64,000 bases of DNA, from contig CM059190.1 of the NCBI GenBank assembly GCA_030323885.1, forward strand, positions 101,292,483-101,356,482, given 5' to 3'. Shown piece by piece: positions 34,143-43,578 of this stretch. Positions within the stretch are counted from its first letter, which is position 1, and every line of letters starts with the position of its first letter. The translations under genes and the position numbers were made by a program. Source of the stretch: Branchipolynoe longqiensis (lineage: Eukaryota > Annelida > Polychaeta > Phyllodocida > Polynoidae). Below the pieces are notes generated by a model. The model ran no database searches and had not been told where the DNA came from. It worked only from the letters and a program-made list of their open reading frames with translations.

Positions 34143-35570
34143 TTAATGACCACTCTAAATGATATTGGAAATGTCTACTTTTCCTGTCTGCCAATGTGTT
34201 CTGACTACCTGGTATGTAAGCTACCATAAGCCAAACGTAATTTTTCTGTGCCCAATTCCAAATTAGCTTTGCTATTTTATTACATGGTTTGACTTAGTCC
34301 CTCCCATGTTCCGAATGTATGCCATTGCAGTAGTGCTATCTGTCAGAATTCTGACATGAAATTTCGGTATGCGGATCAAACTGCATGGACCTAAATAAAC
34401 TGCTCTAAGCTCCAGAACATTTATATGATCTGAAATTTCTTCCTCTAGCTATTGCACCCCCCCCCCCCCGCCGTTGCGATATTGTCACGGTGGCCACCCC
34501 ATCCTTCTAGAGAAGCATCTGTTGTAAGTACAGTGTTAGGTTCTCCTATACGAATAGTATTCGTATTCGGAGAGGAATTAACATGTTGAAGCCACCATTC
34601 AATATTGTTTAAGCCTTCTGGAGAAATAGACTTTCTTCTTTCAAAATTCCCTCTAGTTCGGGCTAATGCTAAGTTCTTGTCTATCTCTAGCGATTTCATG
34701 TGAGCTTTGCCATATAAAATGGCTGGGGCATATGAAATCATGATGCCTATCAACACTGCGACCTGCCTAATCTTTGGCCTCATTAAACGTAGCAAGTTTA
34801 ACGCTGTATCTTTAAACTTGTCTATTTTCTGTTGTGTTAGCACCACAGTCATTTGTTCTGTGTTTATCAGAAAACCTAGGCATTTTAATTCTTTAGTTGG
34901 ATTAAAAACTGACTTTTTATCATGAATGTAGAATCCCAATCTTGTAAATATTGCGCATAAATCATTTACTGCCTTTTGACAAGCTGCCTTTGACTGCGCC
35001 CCAATAAATGAGTCGTCAATATATGGGAATATAATATGTCCTTTACGCGCCATCAACGAGAAAATTGGTTTTAGCACTTTAGTAAATAAGCGAGGGGCAC
35101 AAACTAAACCATTGGGCAAAGAAGTGAATTCATACAATTGTTCATTCCAAATATATCTTACAAACTTTTGATCTGCTTCGTAAATTGGGATAGTGTAATA
35201 TGCATCCCTGAAAGCTACACTCGCCAGCCAATCACCCTTTGTAATTAAATCTTGTGCTGTTTCTAGCGAAAACATTTAAAAATGTTTATATTCAACCAAC
35301 CAGTGTTGTTGAGTGTTGTTGAGTGTTGCCAAGTCCAAAATCATTCGAACCTCTCCATTGGGTTTGGGTCGAGAAAAAAATTATTGAAATAAATTCTCCC
35401 ATTTCATGGTTCACCTTTTGGATAATGGCTTTCTGATAAAAAAGCCCTACTTGTTCATCTAGTACGTCTCTCTCATTCTCATCAAACCAATATGGGAAAG
35501 GAATTCTTTCCTGTGTCGGCAAACATGTAAATGGAATGCGAATTCCATTGACAATACTTAACACTGTCAA
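34042..35570 (-). pseudogene. RT-RNase H of element D2 (broken)
   Basis: An N-terminal piece (GIRIPFTCLPTQERIPFPYW, EQVGLFYQKAIIQKVNHEMG) joins, after frame breaks near 35290-35380, to the RT: DWLASVAFRDAYYTIPIYEA, FTSLPNGLVCAPRLFTKVLK, IIFPYIDDSFIGAQSK (catalytic YIDD), CLGFLINTEQM. RNase H starts VLTTDASLEGWGGH and, after more breaks, ends MVAYIPGSQNTLADRKSRHF, the conserved ADxxSR box degraded to ADRKSR. Confidence 0.8.
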
Positions 35571-35607
35571 GTTATCAGTAATTAAGTTCCATTCTTCAAT
35601 ACAATTT

Positions 35608-36240
35608 TTAACATTTCCTGCTTTGAAGATGCTTATATGTGTTACGGCAGCCAGTAGAGTTTGCGTAGCAACTTCTACTTGTTCCCTGGGCGGAGAAACG
35701 GCTTGCTGGGAGTGTACTCCCTCTTGAACGGTTGGTTTCCGTCGTTCCAGCCGAATGACTGGCGTTGACCCCGACCTCTTGCATTTGAAAAGCTAAAGTG
35801 TAATGTCGTAGGTTAACAGTATCGAAACCAAAACCAAACGAGGGGTAGGGACCAGTGTATCGGTCACCTCCCACACTCTCTGTTTCGTACTCTTCTCCCC
35901 TTGCGGCTACTGCGCCAGCAAGTTGGAGAAAATGCTACGAGACTCAGAGGTATGCCTAAAAATTGGGTAGTCCATAAAAGAAACCCAGGATAATTTTCAA
36001 CGCGAATCCATAAAAGAAACCGCGGAAAAATCCCAACGTGATGTGGCTCCAGCCAACATCGCTCTCCGTTCGGCAACGGGCAGCAAAAAACACGTGATGT
36101 GGCTCCAGCCATCATCGCTCTCCGTTCGGCAACAGGCGGCATGTAGAACAAGGAATGGCGTCTTGTTCTATCGATGTTCTACGAATTGTAAAATATCCAT
36201 AAAAGTAACAAAACTAGACGTCCAAAGCTAAAAATAGCTT
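35608..36240 (-). pseudogene. Gag-region remnant of D2 with internal direct repeats
   Basis: No clear domain survives. A 54-bp tandem pair (ACGTGATGTGGCTCCAGCCA at about 36038 and 36092) and a repeated CCATAAAAGAAAC occur here. The zinc-finger segment expected in Gag is not seen, so the region is probably deleted. Confidence 0.4.
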
Positions 36241-36445
36241 CAAAACGTGCAGTAATGTAACAAATACAAACTGTATCAATCCTCCATAAACACTTACAGT
36301 TAAAACGTAGTTGTAGGTTTAAAATAGTCGGAGCAACTCAACGAACGTCCTCCGGTCGTGAGCTGATTATGCTAATTGCTGGACCCGGATGTGCTTCCTT
36401 CTCCCTCGCCTGAGGCTAGCCAGAGGCTTAGTACTGAGGTAAAAT

Positions 36446-36935
36446 ATATATAGAGGAGGATATGCCCCGCGCAGGAGACGGAGCGGTGCATGATGGCACC
36501 CCCCCCCCCCGGATAGGGGTGGGTAGGTGCAGGATACTACAGGCATTATTACACACGATAAAGGGTTTATCACTATATTTGCTATATATGTAAATAAATA
36601 GCAAAATTAATATATGTTGTGTGCACTTCAATTATATCAGTCTAATCAGATGACATGATTCTATTGAACTCAATTACTGAATTAGCCTAATTGTGTGCAT
36701 CACTACAAATAGTACAATACTCAATACGAGTCTATGTTTGTTTGTTTGTTGTTGTTTTACGTCATAGTCTATAATATAGGCCTACATAGACATACTTAGT
36801 ACATGGTAAACCGTGGGTGGGGTTGATGGAATGAACAAAAACCTAAAATTTTCAATTGGCATCGCACTAAATCTTACATACCGAAACATGTCATGGACCA
36901 GATTAGGATGGACGATGTAAACAGAGTTGGTTTAC
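36446..36935. other. Spacer between D2 and a candidate exon
   Basis: Contains a C-run (36501-36513) and a segment GAGCGGTGCATGATGGCACC similar to GAGCGGTGCATGCGCAGACG in the A2 part of D1 (about 28520). Otherwise nothing recognised. Confidence 0.4.
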
Positions 36936-37029
36936 CTTCTTCACTTCTAAGGTGGGCAACTGGTTCCAGGTATTTAATTTTAACAGGCTCAGGCAGGTTA
37001 CGGTAGAGCCTGTTCCATTCGCCGTTTGG
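36936..37029 (-). CDS. Candidate exon, unidentified protein
   Basis: 94 nt between ACAAAG and donor GAAG|GTAAAC, open in phase 0 as PNGEWNRLYRNLPEPVKIKY then LEPVAHLRSEE plus one base. Composition looks coding (W, Y, P, E balanced) in an AT-rich surround, and a C-rich tract precedes the acceptor. It could be an early exon of the minus-strand large protein, but its outgoing phase does not fit the exon at 27684 directly, so another exon would be needed. Function unknown. Confidence 0.4.
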
Positions 37030-37419
37030 CTTTGTTTATACATGTGGGTGGGTGGGTGTTGGGGGGGTTGGTATGGGTGAAACACGGCTATCGTATACAC
37101 CATGACTTATTTTCATTATTAGTGGATGTTAAAAAGTAAATCCATAGTTAGTAGACACTAGCTCAGTACATTGAAAGCCAATAATTAAAACAGCTTCTGC
37201 GTTGTGTTGACAAGAATCAGCCGCGGACCTTCAAAACATGTCACGACAGCTCACATAATATGACATAGCTGACAGTTCTTTTAGTGTGTTTATTTCCTCA
37301 CGTTGGCGAACGTGCAAAAGCACGTAATCAAGTATTCCCACCCACCTCGTATTCCATCGTGTCCGGAAGCTGGTGTATCTAGTCCATGAGTTAAAAAGAA
37401 AATAGCGTTGTTTCATTAC

Positions 37420-37456
37420 CCGCCTCAAGTTTTGAAACAGTTACTGCAGACGCCAT
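37420..37456 (-). CDS. Candidate first coding exon (minus strand)
   Basis: AATAATGGCG gives a good Kozak start; MASAVTVSKLEA then donor GGCGG|GTAATG. The upstream 60 bp are relatively GC-rich. The phase does not match the next candidate exon unless an earlier donor (GCA|GTAACT) is used. It could mark the 5' end of the minus-strand gene, about 1.8 kb from the SUPV3L1 start, but the evidence is thin. Confidence 0.25.
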
Positions 37457-37545
37457 TATTTCCAACGCTGAGCCGAATCCAGCACTCGCCAAGCACAACC
37501 GTGAACGTTGCTCTCCCAGAAATAACGGGACTTCTTATAGCTTAT

Positions 37546-37970
37546 ACCATAATCGATTAATTAACTCAGGTCACCCGAGCCACTTTTTTGGCGCATGCGC
37601 ACATCCTACAGACTCGGGGTGGACAAAATGGTGCCTTAACCTAAAACTTAATATGTTTGTTCAATAACAGATATATGTACAGCAAAATAGGATTTAAAGT
37701 ATTTTATAACTGTAGAAGCTGACAATCTGGGTTATTAAAAAAAAGGCATTACAACAAGTCGGAGTTGTACTGGTAGCGGTAATCCTACAGGTACCAGGAC
37801 AGATGTTACGTCATCGCTCCTAGCAAACCCCAGTAAAGAGGTGGGTGACTGGGGTCGGGTCGTTTTGCATACGGCACGTGTATTTTTCGACTCCACTCGC
37901 GTTGGTCTATTTGAAATTCTGACCACTCGGATGAGCCTAGTCGCCCGGGTCATGTTAATCGATTACGGCC
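37546..37970. mobile_element. MITE family A, complete copy
   Basis: ATAATCGATTAATTAACTCA at the left and GTTAATCGATTACGGCC at the right. Aligns throughout with 4142-4593 (shared words GGCGCATGCGCACAT, GGACAAAATGGTGCCTTAA, GTATTTTTCGACTCCACTCG). Confidence 0.8.
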
Positions 37971-38284
37971 CATATGTATCTTTTCTGTGGCCAACATTAC
38001 ATAACACGTGTTCTAATTCCATGCCCATGATAGGTGTATGGCATATACATTCTTTATTTTATATATTTTATTGACTTTCTTTATGGCGCTCGTTATTAGA
38101 AGGGGAATTTTAACCACATAGAATTGGCTTTCCCATTTCATCTTTCTTTCCTTAAAGTTAAACTTAGTAAGGCCAAATAAAAAGAAATTGGTGATCATCC
38201 TCGCCCCTGCCTGAAAAATCGCCCGCCCCTGCTTTATTGATTTTTTTTTTTAATGTTAAAAATACATCGGGCTAGCAGCAATTC

Positions 38285-38640
38285 AACTTTCGTATCAATT
38301 TTTTACTTGACTCGCCCAGGGTTCGAACCCAGGAGTTTGAATCCCACAAGCACGGCAGACAGATGCTTATCTCATTCGGCCATCACGTCTGGATATGTAT
38401 TGCATCTACGTAAAAAATCAAATGTAGAAATAAAAACCACCCACCCGACCCTGATTTTTATTTCAAAAGGACGATCACCAATTTAACAACTACTTATTTG
38501 GCTTAATCATATGCTAAAATAGGTAGAAACAAGCACCAATTTTTAAGCCATTCGTTTGACTCAGTTGAATTTGAACCTCATGACCTGATTCAGGAAGCAG
38601 TTGCTCAACCTAGTCGGCCATCTCATTTGGTATTCCACCA
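38285..38640 (-). mobile_element. Two antisense SINE-head fragments
   Basis: The reverse complement of 38309-38400 has GTGATGGCCGAATGAGATAA and GGGTTCGAACCCTGGGCGAG (A- and B-box-like). The reverse complement of 38495-38640 has AGATGGCCGACTAGGTTGAG and AGGTTCAAATTCAACTGAGT. Both resemble the tRNA-like heads of family S. Confidence 0.5.
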
Positions 38641-39272
38641 TTATATTTGATATTATGCAGTGCATATATTTAGCAGATATTGGTTCTGCTCCCTTTCAAT
38701 TGATAATATATTTCTGGTTTAAAAAAAACCAGTATCATGAGTATGCAGTAGGCTACGCGTGTAACTTTTGTTCGTTTTAACTTGCTCGTATGGCATTGAT
38801 AATTCCCATTTGTTTGATAGTGGTACAGGCACATAAGTCTGGAGTATCCGTCTTAGTTACATAGTGCGACTAAGTTTTTCATGCGTGAAATTAATTATTT
38901 GAAATTATTAATTTAATTCGTAACTAAATATGTTAATCCAATGAAGACCCAATTAAAGATGTTTACTGTGCATATATATCTATTTCTGTAACTTGTTCCA
39001 ACCAAAGATATGCTAGTTCCAGCAGCTCCTACTTCAGTTTTATTGGTGTATACATGTTGAATTATTATAGAATGAGTTTGAGACTGTTGGGTACAAGCAG
39101 GGGCTGATAGGCTTTGACGGAAACGCCGAATACAAACGAAGAGCGAAAGTGCCTCAGCTCCTGAACTGATGATATGGATCCGTTATGTGAATTTAACACA
39201 AAACATGTACAGTGATTTGATTTATTAGTGATGTGTTAAGATACTACCAGGAGGCACGGTTGATAATTTGAA
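38641..39272 (+). promoter_or_regulatory. SUPV3L1: Upstream region of SUPV3L1 (5' UTR/promoter, undefined)
   Basis: The region before the SUPV3L1 ATG. No TATA box or CpG island is convincing. The sequence just before the ATG (TTTGAAATGTC) gives an acceptable start context. The transcription start cannot be placed. Confidence 0.3.
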
Positions 39273-39552
39273 ATGTCTTTAAATACTGTATTTGGTAGAG
39301 TACGGACGGTGGGCATGTATGCTCGCATCGGAAGGTCAGCTGTGGGCGATATTACAAGAAGGAAGCCGTTATTGTTTACCTCTACAGACACGCTGGCATT
39401 TCCCACGGGCACTGCCAGTCAGAAGAGATTAGCATCGTCGGGAAATGGAGATAAAGATTTGAGTTCAATAATACATCCTGTTCCTGTAATACCTTGCAAC
39501 GATCCCGATGGAATAAATGTCGGCGCTGAGTTAACAGGAGCTTTAAAAAAGG
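39273..39552 (+). CDS. SUPV3L1: SUPV3L1 exon 1 (mitochondrial leader)
   Basis: 93 codons plus one base, then donor G|GTAGGG. The first 40 residues (MSLNTVFGRVRTVGMYARIG, later SAVGDITRRKPLLF) are rich in Arg, Ser and hydrophobics with no Asp/Glu until residue 26, as in a mitochondrial targeting peptide. It ends DPDGINVGAELTGALKK, corresponding to the segment just before the conserved N-terminal domain of SUPV3L1 (SUV3), the mitochondrial ATP-dependent RNA/DNA helicase that works with PNPase in RNA decay. Phase fits exon 2 (KK-E-DLL). Confidence 0.85.
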
Positions 39553-39689
39553 GTAGGGCTGCGATTTAAATGAATAATTAATAAATAATATATACATAAT
39601 ATAGGTATATGCCAAAAAAACTCAAACGCCTTCAATAATAAAACAAAAGGCGCCACTGGAAAGAGCTTGAAAAGTCCTTTAAAATGACA

Positions 39690-40190
39690 CCAATATTATG
39701 AGAATAGGTCGAGTAATATGAATAAGCAATGCTTAGGACCGACCCACCGATATAACTACAGCAAAGTATTTTATGCTTTTTTTTTTACTCCACTCGTGGT
39801 GTTCGATTTGAAATTCTATCAACTCGGGTGACCCGAATACGGCCGTTGTTTCCGCGGAGTAAACTATTAATATTTCATTTGTGCATCCATGTTTATGCCA
39901 AATTGTTATTTATTTCTTTTAATTTTGAATAAACTCTAAGACTAAGTTTTGAACTGCACGTATCGGCAAATTCTATGGCAGCGGGCATTAGTTTTGATAT
40001 ATTATTAACCAATAGCTGTCGTCCACCCTGCTTGCTGCTGACCGAAGTTTGACGAGCGATTTCCGTTTCTGTTTGCTGGATTTGGATTATTCTGTTATTC
40101 AACACGATTTTATAAATGGCGGTGCCCATAGAGGCCTATTTCCGTTTCCGGTTGCTGGATTTTAACGAAATCCTCTGGGTATTGTTTATG
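39690..40190. repeat. Interspersed repeat family E, copy 1
   Basis: Shares ATATGAATAAGCAATGCTTA, ATTATTAACCAATAGCTGTC and TTTCCGGTTGCTGGATT with 41530-41870. It also contains an end fragment of MITE family A at 39785-39850. Confidence 0.55.
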
Positions 40191-40344
40191 TATATATTTC
40201 TTATGGTATATGTATATATATATGTACACGTGTTAGTCATTAGCCTCCCCGTGGGTGGGTCGGTATTAAGGAAGTTATAGTCTTTTCCATCTCTGAAATT
40301 GGTCCTTATTTTCTTCCATTAAATTAAGGTAAAAGCACTAGATT

Positions 40345-40650
40345 TCTGTGAGACTGACTGAAATTGGTGACTTTTATGGGAAAATGTATGTAATTTCTTT
40401 AATAATTGAGATATCCAGATGGAATTTGGAGTGAAGCTAGTTTAAGGGATGTTCTATTGATATAATTCAATAAAATGACATTTGAAACAAAATTAAGTGA
40501 CCTGAAACAATATATTTCTGTGACTGAAATTGGTGAAATTCATGTACTTTCTTTAATAATTGAGAGATCTTGTTGAAATTTTCAGTTTAATTCATGTTCT
40601 AATGATACAATTCAATAAAATGACATTTGAAACAAAATAAGTGACATGAA
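40345..40650. repeat. Tandem duplication of about 160 bp
   Basis: GACTGAAATTGGTGA, TTCTTTAATAATTGAGA and CAATAAAATGACATTTGAAA recur in order in 40354-40505 and 40522-40645. Confidence 0.6.
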
Positions 40651-41529
40651 AATAACATTAGTGGTTAATTAGTGAACTCCATGACCGTTTGTTCACAAGA
40701 TACTCCATGGAGGTAAATCAACAAATCACGATGAAGAGTCACTCTCAAAATATCAGTTAAGCATAAAATCATCATATATGAGATCAGCTGCCAAGGCAAA
40801 GAATGATACGTCATAGTCAGTAGCATTGTCATAAGACTCATTCTCTGACCAATAAGCCACCACATACTTTTTTAGGTGAGTCTCAGAAAAAGTGATAAAC
40901 ACAAGTGCATACCTGTTGCATGACGGATCACGCCAATCATGATGAAGTTGTCACAATTTCCCCAAACTTAACAGTATAAGATTAATAATGGTTACTCACC
41001 ACAGTCTACTTTTTAAATGTTTCAGATTGCTATAAAAGTGTGAAATTCAGTGAAACTTTTGAATTTGTTATTGGAATAGCAAAACTTGACCAAATTGAAA
41101 TATTTTTAAACCAAGCTGTAAAGGGATTCCCATACTACATAATAGACTAGGAATACCCAATGAAAACCAACCATAGAAGTGTTTTTCTACACCCCTCCAC
41201 AAACAAGGTGGGATTTGCTGGATGAGTTTTGTGGTAAGAAAATATCTGCCGCTGGTCGGCGGTTTGGCACATACCTATAATATATGATCATCATCTTGCT
41301 CTGCCTCTGATCTGGATACTGTCTGAGTAGGCTGAGACTGGGTAGATAACAGTTTAAAAGATTCACCTCTGACCCTTTGCAGGCTACTGCAGTAAAGGGT
41401 GAATCTGTTTTCCTTTAATTCTTTTATTATTTTTATCTAGGACTGGGTAGGAACTAGGTCTAGGCCGCGATCAGTAATGTTGGTGTTGTTTATTGTCATA
41501 TTATCATTATGATGATTATGACATATATT
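40651..41529. other. SUPV3L1 intron 1, unremarkable stretch
   Basis: AT-rich. A short inverted pair AAAAGATTCACC / GGGTGAATCTGTTTT at 41356-41412 is the only structure noted. Confidence 0.4.
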
Positions 41530-41870
41530 GATATAATAATATGAATAAGCAATGCTTAGGAATGACCCCCCGAATAATTATTAATAAATATATATGTATT
41601 AATATATGTTATAAATATCAGTTTGTATGTACAATGCTCATCTAGAAATAAATAAATGTCTTATATTATTAACCAATCGCTGTCGCCCACCCTGTTTGCT
41701 GAGGACCGACGGGTACCAGCAAAATTCGACATTGGTTTTAGCCAATCAGAGCTGTTCTTTTCCATTGCAAATGGCAGCCCCCTATGCTGTTTCCGGTTGC
41801 TGGATTCTGATGAAATCATCTTGCCTCTCTATGAGTGTCGCTATTGTTTATGTATGTGGGTCACTCTCAT
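41530..41870. repeat. Interspersed repeat family E, copy 2
   Basis: See 39690-40190. The segment GCCAATCAGAGCTGTTCTTT and CATTGCAAATGGCAGCCCCC is also found at 58010-58075. Confidence 0.55.
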
Positions 41871-42438
41871 GAAAACTGGTCAGCATTAGCTGCTTTCATA
41901 GTCACGCGACATTTGCATTCTCCCCACCTTTCAGCGATAGCCACACAAAACAGGGAAAAAGTATACAACCAACATGTTTTGTTAAAGAGACTAACTTTGC
42001 CTATTATATATATACACAATTGCTATGAAATATTAAGTAAGTCATATGTGTTCTAATAATAAAGGTTTTTACTTGAATAGCTTCATAATTACTAGTATCG
42101 GAGAGTCATTGCAGTGGTATCACTTAATATCGCTCATGTAACCAAACCGCGAGGCCATCGTACGGCAGCCTTAATGTCACTGCACGACCGCCGTGAGATA
42201 AAAGATTCACCCCATACTTCCACTGGCTGTATGGTGACTTCAGATCACCTCATGGTATTTACCTGGTCTGGTGTGTATAGATAAGTAACCTCCTAAAATG
42301 TTCAAAGGGGTCCAAACATTGAAGCTCCAATGAATCAGAAGCGATATGCTTTTTCAATTTTAATTATATTCCAAAATCTGGGTGAGATATGTGCATTTGA
42401 AAGATTTTGATTTTCAGATCTTTTGTATTGGTGGGATC
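41871..42438. other. SUPV3L1 intron 1 before the Gypsy element
   Basis: No gene. AGATAAAAGATTCACCCC near 42198 resembles the terminal repeat of the MITE at 50694-51101. Confidence 0.4.
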
Positions 42439-42585
42439 TGTAGTGTATGTGTGTGTCGTGCGTAGCGCGGTGGTGGCGATGGGTCACGAGAGGTCACGAG
42501 AGGTCACGGGAGTTGTAGTGGTGACGTCGCCGGATAATAAAGTCAGTTCTCATACACAACTCAACGGGTTCGTTCATATCTTACA
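42439..42585 (+). repeat. 5' LTR (147 bp)
   Basis: Very short LTR with AATAAA at about 42536. It contains three GGTCACGAG/GGTCACGGG units where the 3' LTR has two; this 10-bp unit is the only difference between the LTRs. Confidence 0.95.
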
Positions 42586-42609
42586 TGGTGTCAGAGTAGG
42601 AGACGAACA

Positions 42610-43578
42610 ATGGCGCTCACAGGTCTGAAGCCGCCGGCGGCACTGAATTTACAGGACGACTTGAGCACGAATTGGCAATCATGGATACAGGCATATGAGA
42701 TTTATGCCGTGGCTGCTGGTGCAGTAAATAAGACGGAGAAGATACAATGTGCTGTATTTCTTCACGTTGCGGGTGCCGAGGCGCAGAAGGTGCACCGCAC
42801 TATGCAGATTGACACTGAGGAGCGAGACAAAATAGAACCGCTCATTAATGCATTCAGAGTTTACTGCGAGGGAAAGGCTAATATTACGGTGGTGAGATAC
42901 AAATGTCATTCATACAACCAGGGTGACCAGAATATGGAGACGTATATAAGAGAATTGCGCACGCGAGTAGCCCAATGTGAGTACGGTGAGCTGGAAAGTT
43001 CTTTATTGTGCGACAGGCTCGTGTGTGGCGTAAAAAGTAATATTCTAAGAGACAAGTTGCTTCAGACGCAGAATTTGTCTCTCGAACAGTGTATAGAGAT
43101 GTGCCGGCTAAGTGAGCATACTTCCGCAGCTCTTATGCCAGCACAAAGCGCGGGAATGATGGGTGAGCAAAGCGTGGACGCCATCTTGGTTACCGGTAAC
43201 CAAGGTAAACAGCAACAGACACGCCCCCAAAATTGGAGACGCCCCCAAGTACAGCCGTTTCGAGCAGCGACTGCCAACAAAGTTCAGTGCCAATGGTGTG
43301 GTTATTTGCACGTACGCGGTCAGTGCCCAGCTAAGGGTAAGGAATGTGCAGGGTGCCATAAGATTGGGCACTTTGTGAAAGTGTGCCGGTCACAACAAAG
43401 GGGAGTTGCCTCGGTGCATGAAGTGGGGGTTGACCCAAACAACACGTGTGAGGAGAGCGCAAGTCATGTATCGGCAGTAGAAGACGAATACGATTTATTC
43501 GTAGGAGCGGTAATGAATGAGAATGAAGAGGACAAGGAACCGTGGTTCACAGTGGTAGCAGTCGGACGGGGGAGATAA
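42610..43578 (+). CDS. gag: Gag of the Gypsy element
   Basis: 322 residues, starting 25 bp after the LTR. Retrotransposon Gag domain in the first 170 residues (NWQSWIQAYEIYAVAAG, MQIDTEERDKIEPLINAF, YIRELRTRVAQCEYGELESS). Near the end are two cysteine knuckles: a shortened CQWCGYLHVRGQC and a standard CCHC CAGCHKIGHFVKVC. It forms the particle and binds RNA. Ends TAA at 43576-43578 inside the start of pol. Confidence 0.9.
   Translation: MALTGLKPPAALNLQDDLSTNWQSWIQAYEIYAVAAGAVNKTEKIQCAVFLHVAGAEAQKVHRTMQIDTEERDKIEPLINAFRVYCEGKANITVVRYKCHSYNQGDQNMETYIRELRTRVAQCEYGELESSLLCDRLVCGVKSNILRDKLLQTQNLSLEQCIEMCRLSEHTSAALMPAQSAGMMGEQSVDAILVTGNQGKQQQTRPQNWRRPQVQPFRAATANKVQCQWCGYLHVRGQCPAKGKECAGCHKIGHFVKVCRSQQRGVASVHEVGVDPNNTCEESASHVSAVEDEYDLFVGAVMNENEEDKEPWFTVVAVGRGR

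Larger units (their letters stand above)
33239..36445 (-). mobile_element. DIRS-like retrotransposon D2 with inverted terminal repeats
   Basis: AT-rich 3.2-kb element. Inverted ends: ATTTTACCTCGGTACTAAGC at 33239 and its complement ending GTACTGAGGTAAAAT at 36445, over about 40 bp. The internal order in the minus direction is Gag remnant, RT, RNase H, tyrosine recombinase, which with inverted repeats indicates the DIRS group. Multiple stops and a reduced Gag show it is dead. It lies in the same orientation as D1. Confidence 0.75.

Noticed and set aside
37231..37428. Minus-strand 65-residue frame starting MRRVMKQRYFLFNSWTRYTS
   Set aside because: No splice partner or family resemblance. The overlapping short ATG exon candidate reads in another frame and is more plausible, though weak.
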